Below, piece after piece: positions 25,994 through 35,435 of a DNA stretch of 64,000 nt. Below the pieces are notes generated by a model. That model saw nothing but the letters and a program-made list of their open reading frames with translations, did no database searches and was not told the DNA's origin. This DNA comes from Nostoc sp. MS1. GTDB taxonomy: Bacteria; Cyanobacteriota; Cyanobacteriia; Cyanobacteriales; Nostocaceae. The position numbers and the translations under genes are program-made. The stretch is taken from positions 7,065,501 through 7,129,500 of the forward strand of contig NZ_AP023441.1 in NCBI RefSeq assembly GCF_019976755.1, read 5' to 3'. Position 1 is the stretch's first letter, and every line of letters begins with the position of its first letter.

Positions 25994-28597
25994 ATGATTG
26001 CCAAAAATATGTTAGCTAAGAGTAAAATTCTTGGGTTGAGGTTTCTTCGTCAGTTGCTACGACCTAAGCGATTGGCTTTTGTTGAAGCCTGCGTGATTGG
26101 TTTGGTTTCTGGATTTGCAGCCGTTATTTTGGGGCAGGCGGTAGACTGGGCGGGGGGATGGCGAGTACATCTGTCTTACTTGTGGCCAGTCTACTTGGTT
26201 TTACCCGGTATTGGATTGTTAGGCGGAATGTTGGCAGGTTGGTTGGTAGAGCGCTTCGCACCGGAAGCATCAGGTAGTGGGATGTCTGAGGTTAAGGCTG
26301 TATTGGCTCGTGTGCCGATGCCTTTAAATCTGCGGATTGCGTTGGTAAAGCTGGTCAGTGCTACTTTAGTGTTGGGTTCGGGAATGCCTTTAGGAAGGGA
26401 AGGGCCAACGGTACAGATTGGGGCAGCTTTGGCAAATCAGTTGAGTAATTGGGTTCCAACTTCCCCAGAACATCGTCGTCAACTGATTGCGGCTGGAGCC
26501 GGGGCTGGGTTAGCTGCGGCTTTTAATGCACCGATCGCTGGTGTACTGTTTGTAGTGGAAGAATTATTACAAGATGTATCAGGCATTACCCTTGGTACTG
26601 CCATTTTAGCCTCGTTTATTGCTGCGGTAATTTCCCGACTCTACGGCAGTCATAGCTTAGATTTAAAATTAAATTTAGCAGTTACTAATACTACCTTCTT
26701 CGCTCAGGAAATTCCTTTTTACTTGATTTTGGGAGTTTTGGCTGGGTTAGTAGGTATTTTATTTAATAAAAGTATTATTGCTAGTTTAAAAATCAACCGT
26801 CGAGTATTAAATTTCAGTTTACCTTGGCGATTGGGAATTGTTGGCTTAGTTACTGGTGTCATGATCGCTCTATTGCCTGTGACTTTTCGCAACAATGCCG
26901 GGTTGAGAGAACTTTTACTTGTAGGTACTGGTGATTGGTCATTTGCGGCGATCGCTCTTGTAGTTCAGTTTACCTTAATTATTTTTACCTACGGTTCGGG
27001 AGCGCCAGGGGGTTTACTGGTTCCCTCCTTGGTATTAGGAGCAGCCCTTGGCTATTTAGTAGGGGCTGTAGAACATAGTCTGCTGGGTCTGAGTGCTGCA
27101 ACCACCTATGCTCATGTAGGCATGGCGGCGATGTTTAGCGCCGTCTCCAAAGTGCCAATTACGGCAGTTATCATTGTGTTCGAGATGACCACAGACTTTA
27201 ATCTAGTGTTACCACTGATGATTGTGTCTGTAGTGGCTTATTTAGTAGCAGAAAAGATTGACAAAAGGTCAATCTATGACCTCCTACTGGAGTGGAAAGG
27301 CATTCACATCACCAAAGAACCGAGCATAGAGGGAATTTTAGGACAATTAAATGCCGCAGATGTCATGCAAGGACGTGTGGAAACTCTATCTAGCCAAATG
27401 AGCATTGAGGAAGCACTACAGGCATTTTCCAACTCTGCGCATCACAATTTCCCAGTTTTAGAGAATGGGAAAATTGTCGGCATTGTGACCCAAAAAGATT
27501 TAGTTAATACTGGTTCGCAACACTTAGGTAAAGATACACTGATTAGAGACATCATGACACCGGAGCCAATGAAAGTTAGCCCAGCAACTTCATTGGCTTA
27601 CGTACTGCATGTACTCAATCGTTATAACCTCAGTTGCTTACCTGTGGCAGAGGGGCGAAAATTAGTCGGAATTATTACTCGCAGTGATATTATTCGGGTA
27701 GAAGCAGAGCGCTTAAATGGTAACAACCCACAAATACAAGCAAAATCAGCACCTTCTTACATCATTCACCAAACTCGCGCTCCGGCTACAGGTAAAGGCA
27801 GGTTACTAGTACCACTTTCACACCCACAGACAGCGCAAACTTTACTAGAGATGGCAGCTGCGATCGCCAAAGCTCACAACTACGAAATAGAATGCTTACA
27901 AGTAATTATTGTCCCACCTAACCGCATCCCATCTCAAACACCAGTGGAAACGGACAGAAGCCTGGGACTGTTGCAGCAAGCAATCATATTAGGTGAGGAT
28001 TGGCGGATTCCTATTCACACCCAAATCCGAGTTGCCCATAATGTAGCTACGGCAATTTTGGAGGTAGTGAAAGCGCAACAAATTGACTTAGTGCTGATGG
28101 GATGGAAAGGAACTACATCAACTCCTGGGAGAGTTTTTAGCCGAGTAGTAGATACTCTAATTCGCCAAGCTCCTTGTGATGTCATCTTAGCTAAATTAAG
28201 TGAGAAAAGGGTCTTTGACCGTTGGTTACTACCAATGGCTGGGGGGCCTAACTCTAAACAAGCAATTAAATTATTACCTGCCCTTGCTTGTCTGAGTACA
28301 TCACCGCAAATCAAGCTATGCCAAGTTTTCCAATTGAATGAGTCAATTCCTGACACCACATTATTAGAAAAATCTGTGCGCTTTCTTCGCAGCCGAGTTA
28401 AAGGTAAGGTGTTGGCTACTTCAGTCAAGGCTAATTCCATTTCTGACGCTGTACTTGAATGCGCCCAAGCAGACAACAGTGATGTAATTGTTCTGGGAGC
28501 CAGTCGTGAAAGTTTACTTAGGCAAGTAATGCAGGGGAATATTCCAGAGAATATCTCTCGCAAGAGCGATTGCACAGTGATTATGGTCAAAACTTAA
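25994..28597 (+). CDS. CLC chloride channel/transporter with CBS pair and two Usp domains
   Basis: An 867-residue protein. The CLC membrane domain (about 20-430) shows the selectivity motifs GSGMSEVKAVL (about 94), GREGPTVQIGAAL with the gating Glu (about 136) and GAPGGLLVPSLVLGAALG (about 336). A CBS pair follows (about 455-585: DVMQGRVETLSSQM and DIMTPEPMKVSP). Two universal-stress-protein domains close it (about 600-735 and 745-867, ending ENISRKSDCTVIMVKT). It moves chloride across the membrane, probably gated by nucleotides bound to the CBS/Usp part. It stands alone with a large leader containing the inverted-repeat element; the following regulator pair is 74 nt away. Confidence 0.93.
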   Translation: MIAKNMLAKSKILGLRFLRQLLRPKRLAFVEACVIGLVSGFAAVILGQAVDWAGGWRVHLSYLWPVYLVLPGIGLLGGMLAGWLVERFAPEASGSGMSEVKAVLARVPMPLNLRIALVKLVSATLVLGSGMPLGREGPTVQIGAALANQLSNWVPTSPEHRRQLIAAGAGAGLAAAFNAPIAGVLFVVEELLQDVSGITLGTAILASFIAAVISRLYGSHSLDLKLNLAVTNTTFFAQEIPFYLILGVLAGLVGILFNKSIIASLKINRRVLNFSLPWRLGIVGLVTGVMIALLPVTFRNNAGLRELLLVGTGDWSFAAIALVVQFTLIIFTYGSGAPGGLLVPSLVLGAALGYLVGAVEHSLLGLSAATTYAHVGMAAMFSAVSKVPITAVIIVFEMTTDFNLVLPLMIVSVVAYLVAEKIDKRSIYDLLLEWKGIHITKEPSIEGILGQLNAADVMQGRVETLSSQMSIEEALQAFSNSAHHNFPVLENGKIVGIVTQKDLVNTGSQHLGKDTLIRDIMTPEPMKVSPATSLAYVLHVLNRYNLSCLPVAEGRKLVGIITRSDIIRVEAERLNGNNPQIQAKSAPSYIIHQTRAPATGKGRLLVPLSHPQTAQTLLEMAAAIAKAHNYEIECLQVIIVPPNRIPSQTPVETDRSLGLLQQAIILGEDWRIPIHTQIRVAHNVATAILEVVKAQQIDLVLMGWKGTTSTPGRVFSRVVDTLIRQAPCDVILAKLSEKRVFDRWLLPMAGGPNSKQAIKLLPALACLSTSPQIKLCQVFQLNESIPDTTLLEKSVRFLRSRVKGKVLATSVKANSISDAVLECAQADNSDVIVLGASRESLLRQVMQGNIPENISRKSDCTVIMVKT

Positions 28598-28670
28598 TCA
28601 AAAGTACAGGATGAGACACTGTAGTTTAAATAGGCATTACTAACTGTCAACTGTCAACTAAGTGTGAATT

Positions 28671-29396
28671 ATGCGACTGATATTAGTTGAGGATGAAGAG
28701 GATTTAGGTGCAGCAATTAAACAAGTCCTTAGTCATGAGGCGTATGTGGTTGATTGGTTTTTAGATGGGACTCAAGCATGGCAATATCTAGAAACCGGAT
28801 GGACTGAGTACAACTTAGCGATTTTTGATTGGATGTTACCAGGAGCTTCTGGGGTAGAGTTGTGTAGATGGTTGCGCGATCGCCAATTCACTTTACCCGT
28901 GTTGATGCTAACTGCTAAATACAGGATGGAAGAAAAGATTATCGGACTAGATAGCGGTGCAGATGATTATCTAGTTAAACCCTTTGATATGGCTGAACTG
29001 TTGGCCAGATTGCGAGCATTACAACGGCGAGCCTCTTACGTAGGCGCAATGCTGACACCCCAACAGCAACCCCGACGCTTACAAGTAGGTTGTCTGACAC
29101 TCAATTACAGCACTCATGAACTAACTCGCCAGTATAATAACGGTGAAAAGCAAGTATTTTCTTTAACTGCTAAAGAATTTCAATTGTTGGAATATTTCCT
29201 GCGTCATCCTAACCAGATTATCAACCGCGACCAAATTATTAATCAGCTTTGGGAAATTGGGGCTGAACCTGTTAGTAATGTAGTTGCAGCACAAATTCGC
29301 TTATTGAGACGCAAATTAGGAGAAGACAGCGAATCTTTAATAGAGACTATTTATGGTGTCGGCTATCGTCTCAACACTCAGGCTGGCTTACTTTGA
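28671..29396 (+). CDS. rppA: OmpR-family response regulator (RppA/NrsR-like)
   Basis: A 241-residue regulator. The receiver domain has the acidic pair EDEED (about 7-11), the phospho-acceptor Asp in IFDWMLPG (about 53), Thr in MLTAK and Lys in LVKPFD (about 105). The winged-helix DNA-binding domain (about 140-238) has SLTAKEFQLLEYFLRHPNQI and ends IETIYGVGYRL. The sequence style (EDLGAAIK..., WMLPGASGVELCRWLR) recalls cyanobacterial RppA/NrsR, which respond to redox or metal state. The paired kinase starts 17 nt after its stop. STRR copies (CAACTGT) lie at 28642-28660 upstream. Confidence 0.88.
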   Translation: MRLILVEDEEDLGAAIKQVLSHEAYVVDWFLDGTQAWQYLETGWTEYNLAIFDWMLPGASGVELCRWLRDRQFTLPVLMLTAKYRMEEKIIGLDSGADDYLVKPFDMAELLARLRALQRRASYVGAMLTPQQQPRRLQVGCLTLNYSTHELTRQYNNGEKQVFSLTAKEFQLLEYFLRHPNQIINRDQIINQLWEIGAEPVSNVVAAQIRLLRRKLGEDSESLIETIYGVGYRLNTQAGLL

Positions 29397-29412
29397 GCAA
29401 CGGTTGAGAAAT

Positions 29413-30741
29413 ATGAAACGCAATCCCATTTTCCATGAAACTCGGTTGCGGTTAGCAGCTTGGTACGCCCTTGTGATGGGTGGTATTTTGGGCTTATCTG
29501 GCTTGGGCGTTTATAGTGTGGTTGCCCATGCTTACTATGAAACTATAGACCAGGGATTGCAATCAGTAGCAAAGGCACTTCATAACAGTCTTGAACCTGC
29601 TTGGCAGCAACCTGGACATTTAGAACATATTGCTAGAGAATTTTCCTTAGAATTATGTATAACTCATACAAATTGTTTACATCAAACTTCCACTATTAAA
29701 CAACCAATAGTGGATGCGGCTAACTCGGTTAATTACTATATACGTTTATTAGATAGTTCGGGAAAAGTATTTGCTAGTACAGGTATACAATTTGACAGGT
29801 TAAAAATTACCTCATCATCACAGCACTGGCAAATCCTCACTGATGCTTCTGGCACTAGATACCGCCAAATTAGTTTACCTTTGTACACTCATAACCAGCT
29901 TTCTGGTTATCTACAAGTGGCAAGAAGTATCACTGATTTAGAACAACATCTTGCTTACTTAAAATTAACTTTGATTTTGGGATTGCCTGTTGCTATGATG
30001 TTTGTTGCTTTGTCTAGTTGGTGGTTAGCCGGAAGAGCAATGCAACCTGTATATCATTCCTACCAACAGATGCAGCAATTTACTGCTGATGCTGCCCATG
30101 AGTTTCGCACACCGTTAGCAGCTATGCACTCTACTATTGAAGCTGCTATTAAATTACAACAAGAACCAAAATCGAATGATGGAGTTTTAGATGTACTCAA
30201 ACGTCAAAATCGTCGCCTATCACAATTGGTAGGGGATTTGTTGCTGTTAACAAATATAGACCAAAAAGAAATTACAACAGAATATCAGCTTTGTTGTGTG
30301 AATGATTTAATTAGTGATTTAATTGAGGAATTAGCCTTTTTAGCAGTAGAGCATCAAGTACATCTTTCTGGTCAGATTCAGGTTGCCAAAAAAGTTTATG
30401 TCAGGGGAAATGAAGAACAGCTTTATCGTTTAATTTCTAACTTAATTGTCAATGCAATTCAAGCAACTCCTAATGGGGGAAAAGTTACAGTTTTGTTAGA
30501 AGAGAGTGAGCTTCATGCTATTATCAAAGTTCAAGATACAGGAGTTGGTATTGCATTAGAACATCAAAGGCGAATTTTTGATCGGTTCTATCGAGTAGAC
30601 CGTAACCGCTCTCGTGCTTCTGGTGGTTCTGGTTTGGGTTTAGCCATTGTAATGGCAATTGTTCAAGCACATAAAGGAACTATTTACGTTCAAAGTCAAC
30701 CAGGACAGGGGAGTACATTTACAGTCAGGCTTCCTCTGTAA
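29413..30741 (+). CDS. rppB: Sensor histidine kinase (RppB-like)
   Basis: I take ATG 29413 (MKRNPIFHETRLRLAAWYAL, 442 aa); the longer frame from 29353 overlaps the regulator. Membrane helices are at about 15-38 and 182-205, enclosing a sensor region of about 140 residues. The H box is AAHEFRTPLAAMHS (His about 236), the N box NLIVNAIQATPNGG, and the ATP lid motifs are DTGVGI, FDRFYR and GGSGLGLAIV. It phosphorylates the upstream response regulator. The sensor region holds two Cys (ELCITHTNCLH) that could be redox-active, which is an inference. Confidence 0.88.
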   Translation: MKRNPIFHETRLRLAAWYALVMGGILGLSGLGVYSVVAHAYYETIDQGLQSVAKALHNSLEPAWQQPGHLEHIAREFSLELCITHTNCLHQTSTIKQPIVDAANSVNYYIRLLDSSGKVFASTGIQFDRLKITSSSQHWQILTDASGTRYRQISLPLYTHNQLSGYLQVARSITDLEQHLAYLKLTLILGLPVAMMFVALSSWWLAGRAMQPVYHSYQQMQQFTADAAHEFRTPLAAMHSTIEAAIKLQQEPKSNDGVLDVLKRQNRRLSQLVGDLLLLTNIDQKEITTEYQLCCVNDLISDLIEELAFLAVEHQVHLSGQIQVAKKVYVRGNEEQLYRLISNLIVNAIQATPNGGKVTVLLEESELHAIIKVQDTGVGIALEHQRRIFDRFYRVDRNRSRASGGSGLGLAIVMAIVQAHKGTIYVQSQPGQGSTFTVRLPL

Positions 30742-30776
30742 AAGAGATTTTATTTTTTAAGTTTCAGCACAAAGTG

Positions 30777-30813
30777 GTTTCCACAATTAATTACCCTGCA
30801 AGGAGACTGAAAC
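30777..30813 (+). repeat. Solitary CRISPR-repeat-like 37-mer
   Basis: The 37 nt begin GTTTCCACAATTAATTACCC and end TGCAAGGAGACTGAAAC. The length, GTTTC start, GAAAC end and the internal CCT-GCA-AGG stem fit the Nostoc-type CRISPR repeat layout. Only one copy is present, with no array, leader or cas gene in the window, so it is either an orphan remnant or chance. Confidence 0.4.
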
Positions 30814-30988
30814 AATAACTATATTTTCAGTATTGCCAAATGCGATCGCAAATGGGACTTGGGAAACCCTATTGTTCTTCAAGTGCAACTTTCCTCACCC
30901 AAGTTGCTAGTTATGGTCAGATGACATCAGGTTATGCTATGTAGGTATCTTGCTAGTGCTAAAAACTTTTCTAAAAAGGTAGTAAATT

Positions 30989-31249
30989 ATGGGTCGCTTA
31001 AATCCCTATACGCTGCAAATGCAGATTACTCGGATGTTTGAGCAAGGTCAGTCATTTTTTGCCACGATGAAAGTGCAAGAATGGTTGAAAGAACGTAACC
31101 AAAACCCTCTGGATTATGACATCATTTTCCACCAAAAACCTGCACCTCCTGGTTCCAAGGAAGTAATAGCAATAGATATTGAATTGCGTCGTAAGGATGG
31201 ACAGCCTGTAGATCCTTGGTTACAGGAACAAGCTAACCTTCATGCTTGA
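30989..31249 (+). CDS. Conserved small cyanobacterial protein, function unknown
   Basis: An 86-residue soluble protein after a good AAAAGG ribosome site. It is rich in charged residues with no signal peptide or helix of membrane type; it starts MGRLNPYTLQMQITRMFEQG and has a compact alpha/beta look (LDYDIIFHQKPAPP, EVIAIDIELRRKDGQ). I do not recognise a named domain. It is monocistronic by spacing. Confidence 0.65.
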   Translation: MGRLNPYTLQMQITRMFEQGQSFFATMKVQEWLKERNQNPLDYDIIFHQKPAPPGSKEVIAIDIELRRKDGQPVDPWLQEQANLHA

Positions 31250-31296
31250 GATGATGTGAGGGCGATCGCTCACGGCTGGGTATAGGCGATCGCCAT

Positions 31297-31599
31297 CTAA
31301 CCTTCTGGTTTTGGCTGCTGTTGGCTTTCGGTTGGAGGTAATTTATGAAATAATTGCGGCGGTGTTGCTTGTCGGAATGCTCCGCAATAGTGCATCGTCA
31401 TCACTGCTTTAAAAGCCCAATGATTTTCAGGTACATCACTAAAAGGATTAGGTAGAGTCTCTGCTCTATTTTGCAGACAAGCATCAATCACTTGTGATGA
31501 TTTTTTTGGCTCATTATTTGTAGGCTCTTGAGCATTCACCGCATTAAATATTCCAGTGGTAGCTATTACTATCACGGTTGCTAAAATTTTGTTATTCAT
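31297..31599 (-). CDS. Small exported protein with a partial SLH-like motif
   Basis: A 100-residue protein with a signal peptide (residues 1-23, cleaved after VNAQ or NAVNA). After a polar stretch it has FSDVPENHWAFKAVMTMHYC (about 53-72), the opening of an S-layer homology motif, but only one half of a single SLH repeat. Two or three Cys could form a disulfide. Possibly an envelope-associated small protein; the function is unknown. Confidence 0.65.
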   Translation of the reverse strand: MNNKILATVIVIATTGIFNAVNAQEPTNNEPKKSSQVIDACLQNRAETLPNPFSDVPENHWAFKAVMTMHYCGAFRQATPPQLFHKLPPTESQQQPKPEG

Positions 31600-31753
31600 A
31601 AGATATTCTTATTTTTTTACTTAAGATATTCTTATTCTTCTACTATAGTGGTTTATACCAAGCTGAGAGCGTATCTCCACACGAAAAAATATAATACAGT
31701 TGGTTATTTAACACTAGTCGTTAAAGCGCAAAGTGGTTAAAATTAGTTTTAAA

Positions 31754-32221
31754 TTAAGCCAAGTATTGTGGACAGTAACCCAATCCTTTTATCACATCTG
31801 TTCGGAAAACCTCAATCTCATCGTATTGAGGAACCCCATGAGAAACTATAGAAACGTGATATCGGCGCATCACTTCAGTCATTGTTGCGCCTGACTCCAA
31901 TCTCATCAGCACTGAATTAATTAACTTGGATGGGGTGTAAACTACTCCTAGTTCATTGAACACAGCTTGAATATCTTTTTCCTGTTGCGGCTCGATAGTG
32001 GATTTTATTTGCATGTTAACTATCCACCCATCTATTTGACTAATAACTGTCACAATGTTAGGAGAAATATAAGAACAGTTAGCTAAATAATTAACTAGGC
32101 ACAGTGTCAAACTAGCATTTTCTAAATGATAGAGATATTGCTTATCTTTATTTAAACAGGTGCGGTTATAACCTAGTAGGGAAGTAAGTTTTTGCGAGAA
32201 ATTACTATTTTTGTTACTCAT
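31754..32221 (-). CDS. Hypothetical protein
   Basis: A 155-residue soluble protein with several Cys (LNKDKQYLYHL, TLCLVNYLANCSY). The C-terminal half has QPQQEKDIQAVFNELGVVYT and a helical MTEVMRRYHVSIVSHG stretch. I recognise no domain. It is alone, minus strand, and has no clear ribosome site. Taken as real because of its length and normal composition for the region. Confidence 0.55.
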   Translation of the reverse strand: MSNKNSNFSQKLTSLLGYNRTCLNKDKQYLYHLENASLTLCLVNYLANCSYISPNIVTVISQIDGWIVNMQIKSTIEPQQEKDIQAVFNELGVVYTPSKLINSVLMRLESGATMTEVMRRYHVSIVSHGVPQYDEIEVFRTDVIKGLGYCPQYLA

Positions 32222-32903
32222 AATCTTAAATTATTTTGTAAATTCTACTTTTTAAGGAAAAGTAATTAGTTGTTATGCCCATTTGAGATAGATAACATAA
32301 ATTTATATAACAGCATTAGGTTGAAGTTATATTAGATCAAGTTTTCTACCTTGTATATAGGACTCATACTTGATTTTTGAAATATACGTTGGGGAGCCAC
32401 TGCGTTGGGCGGGTTTCCCGACATAAAGCAAGTGGCGTTGGGAATTGCCCACAGGCTCATGGTTTTGCCGATGCACTGCCCACCCTACAGATACTGAGAA
32501 TTTCATAGATACGCTCCCAGCGATACAGAAATCAAATCGGATTCCTATAGTTATAGCAAACTCTCAAAAGGTATTGGCAAGATTGATATCAGTTAAATGT
32601 TAATTTATTCATGATGTCTATTATTACAAAAACCACAATAAAATACAGCTTACTTTCGATAGACTAATAGTTTGAGGCTTGAGGAATAGGTATATTTCTA
32701 TATATCTATACTTTTCTACATAATTAGCTACAACAACCTCTGTTTAATCTATTCGATGATTCAATACTTGTCCACCTTGACTTAAATCTGCTTTAGTAAA
32801 AGGAGTTCCTAAAACAGTAAAATTTAAGCTGTTTATTGTGAATTGTCAACTCAATATTTTGGCTGGATTATCAATAATCAACATTTCAAAGCTTTTACCG
32901 ACT
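32222..32903. other. Intergenic region with a palindromic repeat
   Basis: About 680 bp. 32396-32436 is a nested palindrome: GCCACT...AGTGGC around CGGG-TTT-CCCG, in a GC-rich island that stands out from the AT-rich surroundings and resembles dispersed Nostoc repeats. No gene was seen. The frame from GTG 32838 is the 5' extension of the kinase gene. Confidence 0.55.
32396..32436. repeat. Nested palindrome
   Basis: The outer arms GCCACT (32396-32401) and AGTGGC (32431-32436) enclose the perfect inner hairpin CGGGTTTCCCG (32410-32420). The island to about 32500 is GC-rich and non-coding. Confidence 0.6.
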
Positions 32904-34334
32904 ATGATGATCAGGATGCTAAACGAGCGCTATCAAGTAATCCGCACGCTGGGGGCTGGGGGGTTTGGCGAAACCTATCTTGCAGAAGATACTTATATGC
33001 CTTCTAAGCGGCGGTGTGTAGTAAAACAGCTCAGACTAATTCAAAATAATCCTCAAATCTACCAGCTAGCACAGGAAAGATTCCAACGAGAAGCGGCGAT
33101 TTTAGAAGCATTGGGTGGTTCATCAGACCAAATTCCCGCATTGTATGCTTATTTTGCTAGCAATGACCAATTTTACTTAGTTCAAGAATGGATTGAGGGG
33201 GATACACTCACGGCCAGGCTACAACAGGGGTTATTGTCGGAAAGTGCGGTGCAAGAGATTTTGGTAAATTTGTTACCAATTCTGGAATATGTGCATTCTC
33301 AACACATTATTCATCGAGATATTAAACCAGACAACATTATTCTACGTCATCGTGATGGTAAACCAGTGTTGATTGATTTTGGAGCGGTACGGGAAGCAAT
33401 GGGAACAGTTTTAAATTCCCAAGGTCATCCTACCAGTTCAATTGTCATTGGCACACCCGGATATATGCCAAGCGAACAAGCAGCCGGAAGACCAGTTTAT
33501 TCTAGTGATTTGTATAGTTTAGGTCTGACGGCAATTTATCTATTAACTGGCAGACAGCCACAACAATTGGAGATAGACTCTCAGACTGGGGAAATTATGT
33601 GGCGACAGTACGCCAGCCATATTAGTCAGGTTTTAGCTAGTGTACTAGATCGAGCGATCGCCTATCATCCCCGCGATCGCTATCCCACCGCTAGGGCTAT
33701 GTTAAATGATCTACAAACTATCAGTCATCCAATTTCCGCCACACAACCATATTATCCGCGATCGCCAGTAGTATCTACACCACCACAGCCTACTATTGCA
33801 CCGCCAACAGTACCCATACCAACACCAAACGTTTCTGTAGCGCCTGATGCTAATGTTGGCAATAATCATCAAAAAGGTCTTCTCTTTGGTAGTTTAATTG
33901 CAGTCGGCTTAATTGGTGCATCAGTAATTATTGGTTTAGGACTGACAAAATCTTTTCAAACTGAGGTCGTCAAAAATACCCCAACCCCAACAACATCACC
34001 ATCTACTACACCCATAGGAAACCAAAATCCTATTACTTCTCCACAACAAGCGAGTCCTACACCAACTATTAAACCAATTCCTACACCAACTATTAAATCA
34101 ATTCCTACCTTAAATAATCCACCCACTACTGGAACTTGTACTATTGTAGTAGCTGATCCTCAAGACCCAACTTTAAATGTGCGCTCTGGCCCAGGAGTGA
34201 ATTATATAAAAATTGGGGAATTAACTAATGGCACACCTCTATCTATTGTTGGGCAAAAACAAGGCTGGTACTTAATTGCTGCACCGCTCAAAGGTTGGTT
34301 GGCTACCAATCGTACTCAACGAGTTTGTAGTTAG
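32904..34334 (+). CDS. Ser/Thr protein kinase with membrane anchor and SH3b domain
   Basis: I start at ATG 32904 (MMIRMLNERYQVI; 32907 and 32916 are alternatives). The kinase domain runs about 5-280, with the glycine loop GAGGFGETYLAED, catalytic HRDIKPDNIILR (about 137), DFGAVRE and GTPGYMPSEQAAGRP. A proline-rich linker leads to one membrane helix (about 327-347). The outer part is Thr/Pro-rich with two PIPTPTIK copies and ends in a bacterial SH3 domain (about 412-475: TLNVRSGPGVNYIKIGELT). It may sense peptidoglycan or another outer ligand and signal inward. The following gene is a peptidoglycan-type dipeptidase. Confidence 0.9.
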   Translation: MMIRMLNERYQVIRTLGAGGFGETYLAEDTYMPSKRRCVVKQLRLIQNNPQIYQLAQERFQREAAILEALGGSSDQIPALYAYFASNDQFYLVQEWIEGDTLTARLQQGLLSESAVQEILVNLLPILEYVHSQHIIHRDIKPDNIILRHRDGKPVLIDFGAVREAMGTVLNSQGHPTSSIVIGTPGYMPSEQAAGRPVYSSDLYSLGLTAIYLLTGRQPQQLEIDSQTGEIMWRQYASHISQVLASVLDRAIAYHPRDRYPTARAMLNDLQTISHPISATQPYYPRSPVVSTPPQPTIAPPTVPIPTPNVSVAPDANVGNNHQKGLLFGSLIAVGLIGASVIIGLGLTKSFQTEVVKNTPTPTTSPSTTPIGNQNPITSPQQASPTPTIKPIPTPTIKSIPTLNNPPTTGTCTIVVADPQDPTLNVRSGPGVNYIKIGELTNGTPLSIVGQKQGWYLIAAPLKGWLATNRTQRVCS

Positions 34335-34443
34335 TAAAAATATTTACTTCCTATTAATATGTCTCAATAGCCTGATATAATTTTACCTGACTCAAACAAC
34401 GCTATATTAATAATTAAAATATAAACAATATTATATTTTATCA

Positions 34444-35187
34444 ATGAAGAACAGTTACTATTTAGGAATATTCGTACTTTTATTTATAGCAAGTTGTCAT
34501 CATAGTAGTAATGAATTGCAGGTGAATAAAAAAGCTTTGAGTACAGCAGATGTAAATTCACCTAAAGCTATACCTGATAATAGTACAAATAACTCAAATA
34601 TAAATCCTGTAAGCAATGATGATACTCAGTTAGTTGATATTCAAACAGTTAATAAAGATATAGTAATTGATATTCGCTATGCTACAACTAATAATTTTCT
34701 CAAGCAAAAAGTATATCCAGAAGCAAGATGTGTACTTAGATATGGAGTAGCGAAGAAACTATCACAAATACAACAAGATTTGAGTAGAAAACAGTTAGGT
34801 TTAAAAGTATATGATTGTTACAGACCATTGTCTGTACAAAAACTTATGTGGCGTGTAATACCAGATGAGAGATATGTTGCGAACCCAGCACAAGGTTCTC
34901 GACATAATCGTGGTGCAGCCGTAGACTTAACGTTAATTGACAACAATGGTAAAGAGTTAGAAATGCCCAGTAAATTCGATTCTTTTACCCCAGCTTCCCA
35001 TAGAAATTATAATGGAGGGAGCGCTCAGGCTCGAAAGAATCGTCAGTTACTAGAAGATACAATGCAGAAACAGGGGTTTTCTGGTCTTTCAACAGAATGG
35101 TGGCACTTTGATGCTTCTGATTGGCAAAATTTTCCAGTGATGGATGTGCCATTTAATGACATTCCGAAAGTAAGTAACAAGATTTAG
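34444..35187 (+). CDS. VanX-like D-alanyl-D-alanine dipeptidase, lipoprotein
   Basis: A 247-residue protein with a lipoprotein signal (lipobox IASC, Cys18). After a 60-residue Asn/Ser-rich linker comes a peptidase M15D domain: VDIRYATTNNF-type start (VIDIRYATTNNFL), YDCYRPLSVQKLMW (about 119), zinc ligands His and Asp in SRHNRGAAVDLTL (about 153) and Glu/His in STEWWHFDASDW (about 217). It cleaves D-Ala-D-Ala in the periplasm, in cell-wall recycling more likely than vancomycin resistance, since no vanHA genes are near. It follows the SH3b kinase by 110 nt. Confidence 0.88.
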   Translation: MKNSYYLGIFVLLFIASCHHSSNELQVNKKALSTADVNSPKAIPDNSTNNSNINPVSNDDTQLVDIQTVNKDIVIDIRYATTNNFLKQKVYPEARCVLRYGVAKKLSQIQQDLSRKQLGLKVYDCYRPLSVQKLMWRVIPDERYVANPAQGSRHNRGAAVDLTLIDNNGKELEMPSKFDSFTPASHRNYNGGSAQARKNRQLLEDTMQKQGFSGLSTEWWHFDASDWQNFPVMDVPFNDIPKVSNKI

Positions 35188-35237
35188 ACAAAAATTCAGC
35201 CCGAATGTAATTTAATCTGGGCGTAACTGAATCATAG

Positions 35238-35398
35238 TATGAAAAGGTAAGAGCCTTACCACCAGAAAAAGGAGCTAAGATAAAAGCGATCGCCTTAACT
35301 GCCTATGCTGGTGAAATAAACGAAAAACACAACGGCACATTTCCGAGCCAGTAGAACCAGTTGATTTAGTTAAAATCATTAGTCAGTTGACAGATTAA
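35238..35398 (+). pseudogene. Degraded C-terminal part of a response-regulator receiver domain
   Basis: One frame reads YEKVRALPPEKGAKIKAIAL, then TAYAGEINEKH. After a shift the next frame reads HISEPVEPVDLVKIISQLTD and stops at 35398. Together these are the last third of a CheY-like receiver domain (IPAIALTAYAGE...HISKPVEP...), with about 15 nt lost and a frameshift at about 35330. The stretch before 35238 has a stop, so nothing upstream survives. A relic only. Confidence 0.7.
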
Positions 35399-35435
35399 GT
35401 TCACTGTCCATTGTCCATTCCCTTTACCCACCTTA

